Assembly: GCF_000179915.2 (NCBI RefSeq)
Contig: NC_014963.1
Location: 2,542,001-2,606,000 of the forward strand
DNA: 64,000 bases
Origin: Terriglobus saanensis SP1PR4
GTDB lineage: Bacteria; Acidobacteriota; Terriglobia; Terriglobales; Acidobacteriaceae
Direction: 5' to 3'
The position numbers and the translations under genes were made by a program. The notes under the pieces were generated by a model that saw only the letters and a list, made by a program, of their open reading frames with translations, did no database searches and was not told where the DNA came from. How positions within the stretch are numbered: position 1 is the first letter of the stretch; every line of letters starts with the position of its first letter. Of this stretch, positions 1 through 8,490 are shown piece after piece.

Positions 1-1
1 G

Positions 2-1738
2 ATCTCGGTCAACTACGCAGGCGATGCGACGCATTCGGGAGCAGCGCCCGCGTCCTTGATTCAACATGTCCTCCAGGCAACGAGCACTGCGGTTGTTTCC
101 AGTCAGAATCCGGCTCTTGTGGGAGCAACGGTACGCTTCACCGCAACGGTGACCGGCGTGAGCGGAACGGTGCCGACGGGGACAGTAACGTTCACAGATG
201 GTGCAACGACTCTTGGCAGCGCAGCTCTGAATGCTGCGGGTATCACCGTCCTGGATGTCTCTACCCTGGGTGCCGGGACGCATCTCATCGCGGCGACTTA
301 TTCTGGCGACGCGAATGACAAGGTCAGCACCTCTCCCGCACTTTCGCAGGCCATCAACACCGCCGACACCACCGTAACCATCAGTTCGAGCGCGAATCCA
401 TCCGTCGTCGGCACACCCGTAACCTTCACCGCTCTGATCGTAAGTACCGGTAAGTCTGCGAACGGCCCCGTAAGCTTCCTCGACGGCTCGACTGTTCTCG
501 GCAACGTGACCGCCGTGAATGGAAAAGCTACCTTCACAACGAGCGCGCTTATCGCCGGTCAGCACGCCATCATCGCCCGCTACGGCGGAGATAGCGGAAC
601 CCAGGTAAGCACCTCCAACGTGTTGCTGCAGGTCGAACAACAGACCACCACCGCCTCGCTCAGTTCCGATACAAACCCGGCACTTACCCTGCAGGCCATC
701 ACTCTGACTGCCACCGTGGCTGGCGGAGCGAATGCTACCGGTGTCATCACCTTCAGAGACGGTACGGCGATCATCGGCAGTGTTGCACTGAATAACGCAG
801 GAACTGCATCTCTCGTCCTTCCCTCTTTGAGCGCGGGCACACACAGTCTCTCCGCGAGCTACGGTGGAGACAACTACAACCTGCCCTCAACAACGAATGG
901 CGTCTCTGAAGTCGTGCAGCTGCGCTCCACGACGATTTCCACGACCGCATCGTCCAGTAGTTATCTCGCAGGCCAGCAGGTAACGCTCGTCGGTGTTGTC
1001 CACTGGACCGGACCTGTTACACCAACCGGCACGGTCACCTTTACCTCTGGCGGCGCAACGCTTGGCACAGTGCAGGTTTCGACCGCTGGAGCAGCAACGC
1101 TGATCTTCTTCCCTCAGAATGGTTCCTACAACATTGTGGCGACCTACAACGGTGATTCGGTCTACTCACCCTCCACCGCGGCGTCCTACACGATCACCGC
1201 TGGCGCTTCTACTACCTTCAGCATCACGGCGAATCCTACAACGATCTCTGTTACGAGCGGAGATCACGTTGGAGTCGACGTCACGATTGTGGCTTCGAAG
1301 AGCTTTACGGACACACTCGCTTTCGGTTGCCTGGACATGCCGCTCGATGCGACCTGCACCTTCGACAAAACCAGCATGGATGTCACAGGCGGAGGGACAA
1401 ATACGATTCACCTCGTATTTGACACCGGCAACCCACTCGGTGCCGGGGCAACGGCGAAGTTGACTCAAAGACACGTATCGCGTGTCGCGGAAGCCGGTAT
1501 GCTTCTTCCCTTCGCTGCACTTCTGGGGTTCCTTCTCTTCACTTCGCGCAGACGTCGTAGCTTACCGGCTCTTCTCTCTCTCGCCGTTCTCATCCTCGCA
1601 GGACTTGGTGTAACGGGATGCGCCAACAAACTGCAGATGAGCACCACACCCGCAGGAACATATACGGTTCGTATCATGGCCTCAGGTCTCCATACCACTG
1701 CCAGCCAGATCGCCGATCTGTCCGTAACGGTGCGCTAA
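2..1738 (+). CDS. Ig-like repeat surface protein, 5' end off the window
   Basis: The reading frame is open from base 2, so the gene begins before the window; a TTG at 56 is not the true start. It encodes tandem Ig-like domains of about 92 residues, each ending in a Y-x-GD strand (near bases 295, 580, 858 and 1142, plus a partial one at the left edge). The C-terminus is odd: a hydrophobic segment (about 1496-1542), a run of four arginines, a second hydrophobic segment ending in LGVTGC (about 1561-1620), and then about 37 residues resembling the last strands of an Ig fold. Ig-like repeat proteins of this kind are common in Acidobacteriota and are thought to be exported adhesins or surface proteins; ligand unknown. 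Codon periodicity is clear. Family call is confident, function is inferred. Confidence 0.85.
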   Translation: MSVNYAGDATHSGAAPASLIQHVLQATSTAVVSSQNPALVGATVRFTATVTGVSGTVPTGTVTFTDGATTLGSAALNAAGITVLDVSTLGAGTHLIAATYSGDANDKVSTSPALSQAINTADTTVTISSSANPSVVGTPVTFTALIVSTGKSANGPVSFLDGSTVLGNVTAVNGKATFTTSALIAGQHAIIARYGGDSGTQVSTSNVLLQVEQQTTTASLSSDTNPALTLQAITLTATVAGGANATGVITFRDGTAIIGSVALNNAGTASLVLPSLSAGTHSLSASYGGDNYNLPSTTNGVSEVVQLRSTTISTTASSSSYLAGQQVTLVGVVHWTGPVTPTGTVTFTSGGATLGTVQVSTAGAATLIFFPQNGSYNIVATYNGDSVYSPSTAASYTITAGASTTFSITANPTTISVTSGDHVGVDVTIVASKSFTDTLAFGCLDMPLDATCTFDKTSMDVTGGGTNTIHLVFDTGNPLGAGATAKLTQRHVSRVAEAGMLLPFAALLGFLLFTSRRRRSLPALLSLAVLILAGLGVTGCANKLQMSTTPAGTYTVRIMASGLHTTASQIADLSVTVR

Positions 1739-1761
1739 ACGTGCAAGATCAAGGAACAAAC

Positions 1762-2313
1762 TTGAAGACCCTTCTCTGCAATCTCTTACTTCTACTCTGC
1801 GGAAGCCGCCTGTTCGCTCAGGCGGCTCCCGCAGGCGTAGGACCCGGCACTTCTGTCAGCATCGGTGGAGGCGTCGCCCTGTACAAGCTGCAGTATGGCG
1901 AACGATGGCTCGGGGGAGCCCAGGGATGGGTAGATGCAAACCCCTATTGGTGGCTTGGCGTTGAAGGTGAGGCCCGTTGGCTGCGCTATCACCAGGACGA
2001 AAATACGCACGCGACAACGTATTTGATTGGTCCCCGCGTATCGCTTCGCCCCGGCAATCTTGAGCCGTACGTCAAGCTTCTCGCGGGCGCTGGACAGTTC
2101 AACTTCCCTTTCAACTACGCGAAGGGTACCTATCTGGTCGTCGCCGGCGGCGCTGGTGTTGACCTGCACCTCGGCGACCGGTGGAAAGTTCGGGCCATCG
2201 ACATCGAATACCAGACTTGGCCGCAGTTTACCTTTGGCACGATGAAATCCTACGGCGCATCGGTCGGCATCAGCTACAACATCCTGGGACGTACGACAAA
2301 GCTCAGTCGCTAG
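1762..2313 (+). CDS. small outer-membrane beta-barrel protein
   Basis: A 183-residue protein with an N-terminal signal peptide (MKTLLCNLLLLLCGSRLFAQ) followed by alternating polar/aromatic strands rich in Gly, Tyr and Trp, as in OmpA/opacity-type eight-stranded barrels. I chose the TTG at 1762 because an AAGGA lies at 1751-1755, six bases ahead, and because it gives a clean signal peptide; a GTG at 1741 is the alternative. It follows the Ig-like repeat gene by 23 bases, so the two are probably co-transcribed and both act at the cell surface. It ends 13 bases from the stop of the convergent oleate hydratase gene. No enzymatic motif is visible; function unknown. Confidence 0.75.
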   Translation: MKTLLCNLLLLLCGSRLFAQAAPAGVGPGTSVSIGGGVALYKLQYGERWLGGAQGWVDANPYWWLGVEGEARWLRYHQDENTHATTYLIGPRVSLRPGNLEPYVKLLAGAGQFNFPFNYAKGTYLVVAGGAGVDLHLGDRWKVRAIDIEYQTWPQFTFGTMKSYGASVGISYNILGRTTKLSR

Positions 2314-2326
2314 AGATTTCGCTCGC

Positions 2327-3958
2327 TCAATCGAGATCGTGCAGCCCTTTGATGGCCTTATATAAAACGCGTGGATCGTATTGCCCCTTGTAGACCGCGG
2401 GCGGTTTGCGGTCGATATCAAGAAGACCGTACGCGGCACTCGCAGCGCTGCGTACGGAATACTCCACCGTAAACACTACGTCGTCAGGTTGTTCGCAAAA
2501 CTGACCGGTAAAGGCAAGGTTCTTCCATCCCTTGGGAAGCACCTCGGGTCGGTCACCCTTTTCGCGCCGCAGGAACTGGCTGGTTATGAAGGGCATCATG
2601 CAAGGAATGGTCCTCGAATTCGCAAGAATACTCTTCTGCTGTTCTTCTGAAATGTGCAGGTGACCGAGGATCTCGGTAAAGATCTCCGCCCCCGAACAAT
2701 CCTGCATAGGCTTAGGAACGAAGTTGCCGGGCTTATCGACATAGAGACCATAACCCCAGAAGACCTGTACATCTTCTGGCTGACCGATGAAGTGGGGTTG
2801 TGCAGGAATCACGATCGAGCAGAGCCAGTTGGAATCTGCGAAGGTAACAAGTCCGCCTTCGCCGGGGACATTTCCTGTCATGCTGCGAACCAATTCTAAA
2901 AAATCTGGGTCGTAGAGCGTCGTCGTAATCGAGATCCACTTTGATTCGTCAATGTGATCGGTAAATACTGCAGGCTTGCCGAACTCAGGTCTGCTGGCCG
3001 CAATCTTCTCCCACAGAGTCCAAGACCCTCCGTCTTTCTTGCTTTTCACTACGGCCGCTGTGCCATTTGATCCCAAGGCTGAAGCCTCCGTCATCGATCC
3101 AAGCGTGACGATAACGAGGTCGTGCGAACGTACCTCGACGGTCTCCAGCTTACCTTCCGCTGTATAAATAATTTTCTCCACGAAGCCTTCTGCATCGATG
3201 TCTTTACGCAGCACCAGTTCCTCGACTTTCGATTTCAGAAGAAACTTCACATTCCGCTCAATCAGAAACCGTTCCAACGGCCGCACTAAAGAATCGTACT
3301 GATTGAAGACTGTTCGCATGATCCCGTGTAGCTGGTTGAAGCCCTGGACCATGTGTGTGAAGCGCACGAGGTAGCGCTTGAACTCTACCGCGCTGTGCCA
3401 GGGCTGGAAAGCGAAGGTCGTACACCACATCAGCCAGAAGTTGGTTTGGAGGAACTCTTCGCCCATCTGGTCGGCAATGCTGGTCCTTCCAAGCAGCCCC
3501 TCGGGCTCTGCAATAAGCCACTCGATCTTCAGAATGTTCTTTTCGCTCAGACCGAACTCGGGAGCGTTGATGGGCTGTCCATCCCGCACCAGACGCGCAT
3601 GGGAGTGAGTCTTGATGACCTCGTTCCACTCGAAGATCTCCTGCGTCACCGTCTTGCTACGATCCAGTGTCGGCACGGCGGAAAATAGATCATAGGTGCA
3701 AAGGTACTTCGACTCCATCATGCGCCCGCCCCGAAGAACGTATCCTTCCTCCGGCGATCCTGCACCATCGAGGCTTCCGCCGAGCCGATCGAGTTCTTCA
3801 TAAATCGTGATGTTCTTGCCCAGCACACCTCCGTCGCGAATTAAGAAAGCTGCGGCAGCCAGCGATGCGATGCCACCGCCCACAAGATAGACTTTCGTGT
3901 CGGAACGATCTGTGTTGCGCGCGCGCTCCCGCTTCTGTATATCGTTCATCTCGGACAT
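2327..3958 (-). CDS. ohyA: oleate hydratase (myosin-cross-reactive antigen family)
   Basis: A 543-residue FAD enzyme that adds water to the cis-9 double bond of oleic acid to give 10-hydroxystearate. The N-terminal dinucleotide fold is clear (VYLVGGGIASLAAAAFLIRD, residues 23-42, then YEELDRLGGSLDG). Family blocks follow: RGGRMMESKY near residue 76, FAFQPWHSA, NQYDSL (carrying the conserved catalytic Tyr) and a GSWTLW segment. The usual RGGREM motif reads RGGRMM, so the Glu that activates water in the Staphylococcus and Elizabethkingia enzymes is Met80 here. Start at 3958 is set by GGGAGGG just upstream; the frame is open a further 45 bases. It is divergent from a MarR gene with two palindromes between, so MarR control is likely. 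Confidence 0.93.
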   Translation of the reverse strand: MSEMNDIQKRERARNTDRSDTKVYLVGGGIASLAAAAFLIRDGGVLGKNITIYEELDRLGGSLDGAGSPEEGYVLRGGRMMESKYLCTYDLFSAVPTLDRSKTVTQEIFEWNEVIKTHSHARLVRDGQPINAPEFGLSEKNILKIEWLIAEPEGLLGRTSIADQMGEEFLQTNFWLMWCTTFAFQPWHSAVEFKRYLVRFTHMVQGFNQLHGIMRTVFNQYDSLVRPLERFLIERNVKFLLKSKVEELVLRKDIDAEGFVEKIIYTAEGKLETVEVRSHDLVIVTLGSMTEASALGSNGTAAVVKSKKDGGSWTLWEKIAASRPEFGKPAVFTDHIDESKWISITTTLYDPDFLELVRSMTGNVPGEGGLVTFADSNWLCSIVIPAQPHFIGQPEDVQVFWGYGLYVDKPGNFVPKPMQDCSGAEIFTEILGHLHISEEQQKSILANSRTIPCMMPFITSQFLRREKGDRPEVLPKGWKNLAFTGQFCEQPDDVVFTVEYSVRSAASAAYGLLDIDRKPPAVYKGQYDPRVLYKAIKGLHDLD

Positions 3959-4024
3959 GCGGTGCCCTCCCTGGTGTACTTTCAATCTCACAAATGATGG
4001 CATCTTACAGCGAAAAGCAAATTC

Positions 4025-4048
4025 AACGTATAGCGTTAACTATACGTT
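4025..4048. promoter_or_regulatory. 24-bp inverted repeat, probable MarR operator
   Basis: Perfect 9-bp inverted repeat AACGTATAG-N6-CTATACGTT in the divergent region, 67 bases ahead of the oleate hydratase ATG and about 140 ahead of the MarR ATG. Length and symmetry fit the 18-24 bp operators used by MarR dimers. Binding is inferred from position and symmetry. Confidence 0.6.
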
Positions 4049-4136
4049 CAAGCATGAACATATGGCTTCAGACGCGCTTGTGCCTGAATAGAGGACCAAC
4101 CACCATCATCTCGACTGGCTAGACTTGAAGCTTTCC

Positions 4137-4148
4137 GTGTAATTACAC
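4137..4148. promoter_or_regulatory. 12-bp palindrome in the probable marR promoter
   Basis: GTGTAATTACAC is a perfect palindrome lying between a TTGAAG (4125-4130) and a TATAAG (4152-4157), although the 21-base spacing between those boxes is long for a sigma-70 promoter. It could be a second operator used for autoregulation. It does not share sequence with the longer repeat at 4025-4048. Confidence 0.35.
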
Positions 4149-4189
4149 TGATATAAGACTATCGATCTGCCTTGGAGTCAGTAACTACG

Positions 4190-4621
4190 ATGAAGCCCAA
4201 CCCCGGTGATCCTGGTTGTACCTGCTACCGCTTACGGCAGTCTGCACGTATCGTGTCCAGGACCTATGACACGTTTCTTGCGCCTTGCGGCATCAGCATC
4301 GGTCAGTTTGGATTGCTTATCACGCTTTCTGCCATGAAGGGAGAGTCCATCTCGTCGTTGGCAGAGGTTTTGCAGATGGATCGGACCACCCTGACGCGCA
4401 ACCTAATTCCGTTGCAAAAACTTGGATATATCTCCGTGGAACAAGCATCAGACAAACGGGCACGATCACTCAGCCTGACAGTAACCGGACAAAAAACCTT
4501 GACTGTAGCCAGGCCGAAGTGGAAGGCTGCTCAGCGCAGTCTAGAAAAAAAAGTTGGAAAAGCAGAGGTCAATCTGCTCAACGTGACACTAGAAAATACG
4601 CTTCTTCACTTACAGAAGTGA
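4190..4621 (+). CDS. MarR-family transcriptional regulator
   Basis: A 143-residue winged-helix regulator. The N-terminal dimerisation helix reads PGDPGCTCYRLRQSAR, with two cysteines (C-T-C) also found in a subgroup of MarR proteins; the recognition region is LAEVLQMDRTTLTRNLIPLQKLGYI, followed by the wing with the family's D-K-R-A-R pattern. Start at ATG 4190; a TTG at 4172 is the alternative, and GGAG at 4174-4177 is rather far from the ATG. It lies divergent from oleate hydratase and 31 bases ahead of fabF, so it probably controls this fatty-acid locus, perhaps sensing a fatty acid or oxidised lipid; the cysteines make redox sensing possible. Ligand is not deducible from sequence. Confidence 0.88.
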   Translation: MKPNPGDPGCTCYRLRQSARIVSRTYDTFLAPCGISIGQFGLLITLSAMKGESISSLAEVLQMDRTTLTRNLIPLQKLGYISVEQASDKRARSLSLTVTGQKTLTVARPKWKAAQRSLEKKVGKAEVNLLNVTLENTLLHLQK

Positions 4622-4652
4622 CTGATGTGCGCTCGCAGGAAAGGAACACTGT

Positions 4653-5894
4653 ATGAAAGAACAGCGTCGTGTTGTTGTAACCGGAGTCGGACTCGTCAGT
4701 CCGGTGGGCATTGGCACAGAAGAAACCTGGAGCGCCCTACTTCGTGGTGAATCGGGTGTCGCTCCTATCCAGCTCTTTGACGCGTCACGTTTCAGCTGCC
4801 GCTTTGCTGGCGAAGTAAAGGACTTCTCACCGGAGAAGTATATCGACCGCAAAGACATCAAGAAGATGGGCCGTTTTATCCAGTTTGCTATGGCTGCGGC
4901 AGAGTTCGCCATGAAGCAATCGGGTCTGCAGGTGACGGAAGAAAACGCTGAGCGCGTAGGCGTCTATGTTGGAAGCGGGATTGGCGCCTTTGAGGTGATC
5001 GAGCGAGAGCATTCCAAGCTCCTCGCCGGTGGACCCGATCGCGTCTCGCCGTTCTTCATCAACGCAACAATCGCCAATCTGGCCTCTGGACAGATATCTA
5101 TTAAGTACGGCGCTGCCGGCCCGAACCTTACGTGCTCCACAGCCTGTACAACAGGCGCACACGGTATAGGAGAAGCCTGGCACATCATCCGTCGCGGGGA
5201 TGCGGACGTGATGATCTGCGGAGGCAGTGAGGCCGCCGTTACTCCCCTCTCCGTTGCAGGCTTCGCCGCAATGCGTGCGCTTTCCACGTGCAACGAAAGT
5301 CCTCAGACTGCATCGCGTCCCTGGGACACGCAGCGTGACGGCTTTGTTGTCGGCGAAGGTGCTGGAGTGTTGGTTCTTGAGGAGTTGAGCCATGCACAGG
5401 CCAGAGGAGCTACCATCCTTGCGGAGCTTGTAGGTTATGCTGCGAACTCAGATGCCTTTCACACCAACGCGCCGCCGGAAGACGGCCGCGGTGTAAGACG
5501 CGTCATGCAACTCGCCCTGGCAAGCGCTGGGCTTGAACCTTCTGCGATTGGATACCTCAACGCCCATGCCACATCCACGCCTCTCGGAGACCGCGCAGAG
5601 GCCCAGGCCATCGCCGATACCTTCGGAGAACACGCAAAGACGCTCTTGGTCAGTTCGACGAAATCTATGACCGGCCATCTCCTCGGAGGCGCTGGTAGTC
5701 TGGAAGCCGGGATCACAGTGCTAGCACTCCGTGATCAGATGGCTCCTCCGACAACGAATCTGGAAGAACTGGACGAGCGTTGCCAACTGAACCTGGTGCG
5801 CGACAAAGGTATGCCCGTACCCATGCAATTCGCCATGACAAACTCCTTCGGCTTTGGTGGAACGAACGCCTCACTGATCTTCCGAAAGTGGTAA
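4653..5894 (+). CDS. fabF: beta-ketoacyl-ACP synthase II
   Basis: A 413-residue thiolase-fold condensing enzyme that joins malonyl-ACP to an acyl-ACP in fatty-acid elongation. The catalytic Cys lies in CSTACTTGAHGIG, and the two catalytic histidines in NAHATSTPLGD and KSMTGHLLGGAG; the length is that of FabF. A good AGGAAAGGAA precedes the ATG. Its placement right after the MarR gene, and opposite oleate hydratase, is unlike the usual acpP-fabF arrangement, so this may be a second, regulated FabF rather than the housekeeping copy. A few FabF-like proteins act in polyketide or specialised lipid synthesis; the sequence alone fits a canonical KASII. Confidence 0.93.
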   Translation: MKEQRRVVVTGVGLVSPVGIGTEETWSALLRGESGVAPIQLFDASRFSCRFAGEVKDFSPEKYIDRKDIKKMGRFIQFAMAAAEFAMKQSGLQVTEENAERVGVYVGSGIGAFEVIEREHSKLLAGGPDRVSPFFINATIANLASGQISIKYGAAGPNLTCSTACTTGAHGIGEAWHIIRRGDADVMICGGSEAAVTPLSVAGFAAMRALSTCNESPQTASRPWDTQRDGFVVGEGAGVLVLEELSHAQARGATILAELVGYAANSDAFHTNAPPEDGRGVRRVMQLALASAGLEPSAIGYLNAHATSTPLGDRAEAQAIADTFGEHAKTLLVSSTKSMTGHLLGGAGSLEAGITVLALRDQMAPPTTNLEELDERCQLNLVRDKGMPVPMQFAMTNSFGFGGTNASLIFRKW

Positions 5895-6069
5895 TGCAGA
5901 TAGCTCTCAGCAAAAGATCGAGAAGCAAAGGTAGCGCAAACCTTATTTTGCGCATGCCAATCGCTGCGTCGCGAGCGTAGGATTTCGGAGCGCAACTTTC
6001 AATCGAACAAGACAACGTGAACTCGTTCGAGGAGAATTGCTCAGCCCAAAATCTACCTCGGAGAAGCAT

Positions 6070-7425
6070 ATGGAACATCACGGCACCAATCGTAGAGACT
6101 TCCTCAAGCTTGGAAGCGCAGCAACGGCTGTCACTGCCATCTCGTGGAATGCAAGTAGCTATGCCGCTATTCCTGGAGCGAATGACCGCGTTCGAGTGGG
6201 AATCGTCGGTTGTGGAGACAGGATGAAGCAGGCCCTGATTCCCTCCTTCCAGCAACACGCCAAAGACAAAAACTTCGAGTTTGCGGCGGTCTCCGATATC
6301 TGGAATCGCCGCCGCGACGAAGGTGTTGCTTACGTGCAAAAAATCTGCGGAAACACCATCGCCACCGCCCGCAATAACGAAGAGCTCTACGACCGCAAAG
6401 ATATCGATGCCGTCCTGATCGCCACCGCCGACTTTCAGCACGCGCAGCATGGGGTACAAGCCGTACGTGCTGGGCGGGACGCTTACTGTGAAAAGCCTCT
6501 CGCCGATACCATCGAAGACGCACACGCGATTCGAGAGGCCGTAAAGCAGACGGGCAAGGTCTTTCAAGTAGGCACACAGCGTCGCAGCACCCCCAGTTAT
6601 CAGAAGGCATACGAATACATCCGTTCAGGCCAGTTCGGCGACATCAATATGGTGGAAATGACCTGGAATGTGAACCAGCCCGGACGCTGGCGTCGCCCCG
6701 ATGTAGTTCCCTTATTGAAGGAGCAGGACACGGACTGGAAACGCTACCTTCTCAACAAGCCCTACCAGGCCTTCGATGCACGCAAGTATCTTGAGTTCCG
6801 TCTCTTCTCGCCTTTCTCCTCCGGCATTCCGGACCAGTGGCTAGTCCACCAGATTGATACTGTTCATTGGTTCAGTGGATATCCTCATCCTCGCAGCGTC
6901 GTGGCCAACGGAGGCATCTACCAGTGGCATGACGGTCGCACAAACTGGGACACACTAACTGCGGTCTTCGACTACGGCCCTCTGGACGATCTGACGAAAG
7001 GCTTCCAGGTGGTCTACTCTTCGCGTCAGACGAACTCCGCCGGTGGCATCAAGGAGCTCTACTACTCCAATGCCGGCATGTTGGATATGGACAAGCAACG
7101 CGTCAGTCCCGAAGGCGGCCTTACGGCCAGATCTGCTGCGGAGATGAAGATGCAGCCCAACCAACTCAAGAGCTTTGCTCTGAGCGAAAATGTCGCCGCA
7201 GCAGAGACCTCTGCGAACACCGGGGCCGATCCTATGACCTCCGCCAACATGCTCAATTGGATGGAGTGCGTTCGCTCTCGCAAAACACCAAACGCCAGCA
7301 TCGACGCGGGCTACAGCCACTCACTTGCTCTCTGCATGACGGTCGCTGCCATGAAGACCGGACAGCGCGTCACCTTCGACGACAAGACACAGCAACTCGT
7401 CATTGGAGGGAAAAAAGGTGCATAG
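6070..7425 (+). CDS. Tat-exported Gfo/Idh/MocA-family oxidoreductase
   Basis: A 451-residue NAD(P)-dependent sugar oxidoreductase. The N-terminus carries a twin-arginine signal (NRRDFLKLG, then a hydrophobic stretch ending near SYAA), so the enzyme should be exported folded with its cofactor. The Rossmann motif is VGIVGCGDR and the catalytic EKP motif is YCEKPLADT, typical of the family; the C-terminal domain has DQWLVHQIDTVHWF. Start at ATG 6070 has GGAG at 6060-6063. It overlaps the following DUF6807 gene by eight bases, so the two are translationally coupled and probably process the same carbohydrate. The substrate cannot be told from sequence. Confidence 0.9.
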   Translation: MEHHGTNRRDFLKLGSAATAVTAISWNASSYAAIPGANDRVRVGIVGCGDRMKQALIPSFQQHAKDKNFEFAAVSDIWNRRRDEGVAYVQKICGNTIATARNNEELYDRKDIDAVLIATADFQHAQHGVQAVRAGRDAYCEKPLADTIEDAHAIREAVKQTGKVFQVGTQRRSTPSYQKAYEYIRSGQFGDINMVEMTWNVNQPGRWRRPDVVPLLKEQDTDWKRYLLNKPYQAFDARKYLEFRLFSPFSSGIPDQWLVHQIDTVHWFSGYPHPRSVVANGGIYQWHDGRTNWDTLTAVFDYGPLDDLTKGFQVVYSSRQTNSAGGIKELYYSNAGMLDMDKQRVSPEGGLTARSAAEMKMQPNQLKSFALSENVAAAETSANTGADPMTSANMLNWMECVRSRKTPNASIDAGYSHSLALCMTVAAMKTGQRVTFDDKTQQLVIGGKKGA

Positions 7426-8479
7426 AAAAGTGCATAGATGGATCGTCTTTACCCTTCTTACCTTAGGCCCAGTCTCGCTCTTTGCCGCTGACAAGAAAGC
7501 TTCGTTGGGTGTCCAGGTGACGCCCAATGAAGCGCAACGGCGCGTGGATGTCACGATCGACGGCAAGCCCTTCACTTCCTATGTATGGCCAACCTCGCTC
7601 AAGAAGCCAGTACTTTACCCGCTCATCGCGGAGGGTGACATTGAAGTAACCCGCGGCTATCCACTCGCTCCGCGCGAGGGCGAACGCCAGGACCATCCCC
7701 ACCACGCAGGCATGTGGTTCAACTACGGCAACGTGAACGGATTTGATTTCTGGAACAACTCCAACGCGATTCCAGCAGAAAATCGCACGAAGATGGGTAC
7801 TATCGAACAGAAACAGATCGTCTCCACAAAGAGCGGAAGCGACCGTGGCGATCTCATCGTCGAAAGCACATGGATTACAGGCAAGGGTGAATCCATTCTG
7901 CAACAGACGACACACTACATCTTCATGCGGCATGGCGATGCACGCATGATCGACGAAACCGTCACCTTGCACGCTCTGAACAAGGCAGTCTTTCACGATG
8001 ACAAGGAGGGTCTCCTTGGTATACGCGTCGCTCGCTGGCTCGAGTCCGCTGACGAGAAGGGCGGCATTTTCACCGACGCCAACGGAAAACAGACGAAGGT
8101 GGAAGGCTATACCGGCGCTGGCGCTACAGGCGTTTACACAACGAGCGAAGGAAAGACCGGAGACGCAGCCTGGGCAACGCGTGGCCGTTGGTGCATGCTC
8201 GTCGGACACAACGCTACTGGCCAGAACATCACCGTGGCCATTCTCGACCATCCTTCAAATCCTAACGCTCCTACCTTCTGGCACGCGCGCGGTTACGGTC
8301 TCTTCGCAGCGAATCCACTGGGGCGGCATATCTTCGATCCCAAAGCTGCTCCGCTTGATTTCACGATTGAGAAGGGCCAGTCGGCCGTCTACCGCCACCG
8401 TGTACTTCTTCTTACCCACGCCGCAACCGCCACAGAGATGAACAAATCAGCCGATAACTTCGCACAAATTCAGAAGTAA
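7418..8479 (+). CDS. exported DUF6807 (PmoA-like) protein
   Basis: A 353-residue protein with a signal peptide (FTLLTLGPVSLFAA) and the hallmarks of the DUF6807 family: QDHPHHAGMWFNYG and DHPSNPNAPTFWHARGYGLF. The family is labelled 'PmoA' in some databases but has no link to methane oxidation; it usually sits beside Gfo/Idh dehydrogenases and sugar-related enzymes. I chose GTG 7418 because GGAGGG at 7405-7410 lies seven bases ahead and the start overlaps the end of the upstream oxidoreductase gene; a TTG at 7403 would put the start over the ribosome-binding site. A perfect-stem terminator follows. Role inferred: partner in breakdown or modification of an unusual sugar. Confidence 0.85.
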   Translation: MHRKVHRWIVFTLLTLGPVSLFAADKKASLGVQVTPNEAQRRVDVTIDGKPFTSYVWPTSLKKPVLYPLIAEGDIEVTRGYPLAPREGERQDHPHHAGMWFNYGNVNGFDFWNNSNAIPAENRTKMGTIEQKQIVSTKSGSDRGDLIVESTWITGKGESILQQTTHYIFMRHGDARMIDETVTLHALNKAVFHDDKEGLLGIRVARWLESADEKGGIFTDANGKQTKVEGYTGAGATGVYTTSEGKTGDAAWATRGRWCMLVGHNATGQNITVAILDHPSNPNAPTFWHARGYGLFAANPLGRHIFDPKAAPLDFTIEKGQSAVYRHRVLLLTHAATATEMNKSADNFAQIQK

Positions 8480-8490
8480 CTTGAGCAAGA

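Noticed and set aside
1618-1761. Upstream extension of the small barrel gene overlapping the Ig-like gene
   Set aside because: Would place 48 non-signal residues before the signal peptide; the TTG at 1762 with AAGGA ahead is better.
5713-6567. Minus-strand open frame of 284 codons spanning the fabF end and the Gfo/Idh gene
   Set aside because: It crosses two real genes on the other strand, has no recognisable motif, and the composition is shadow-like.
7463-8251. Minus-strand open frame opposite the DUF6807 gene
   Set aside because: Shadow of a conserved gene; no start signal and no family features.
7418-8479. Methane monooxygenase subunit (PmoA) annotation for the DUF6807 gene
   Set aside because: Database name only; no membrane helices or metal sites of particulate methane monooxygenase, and an exported soluble protein is seen instead.
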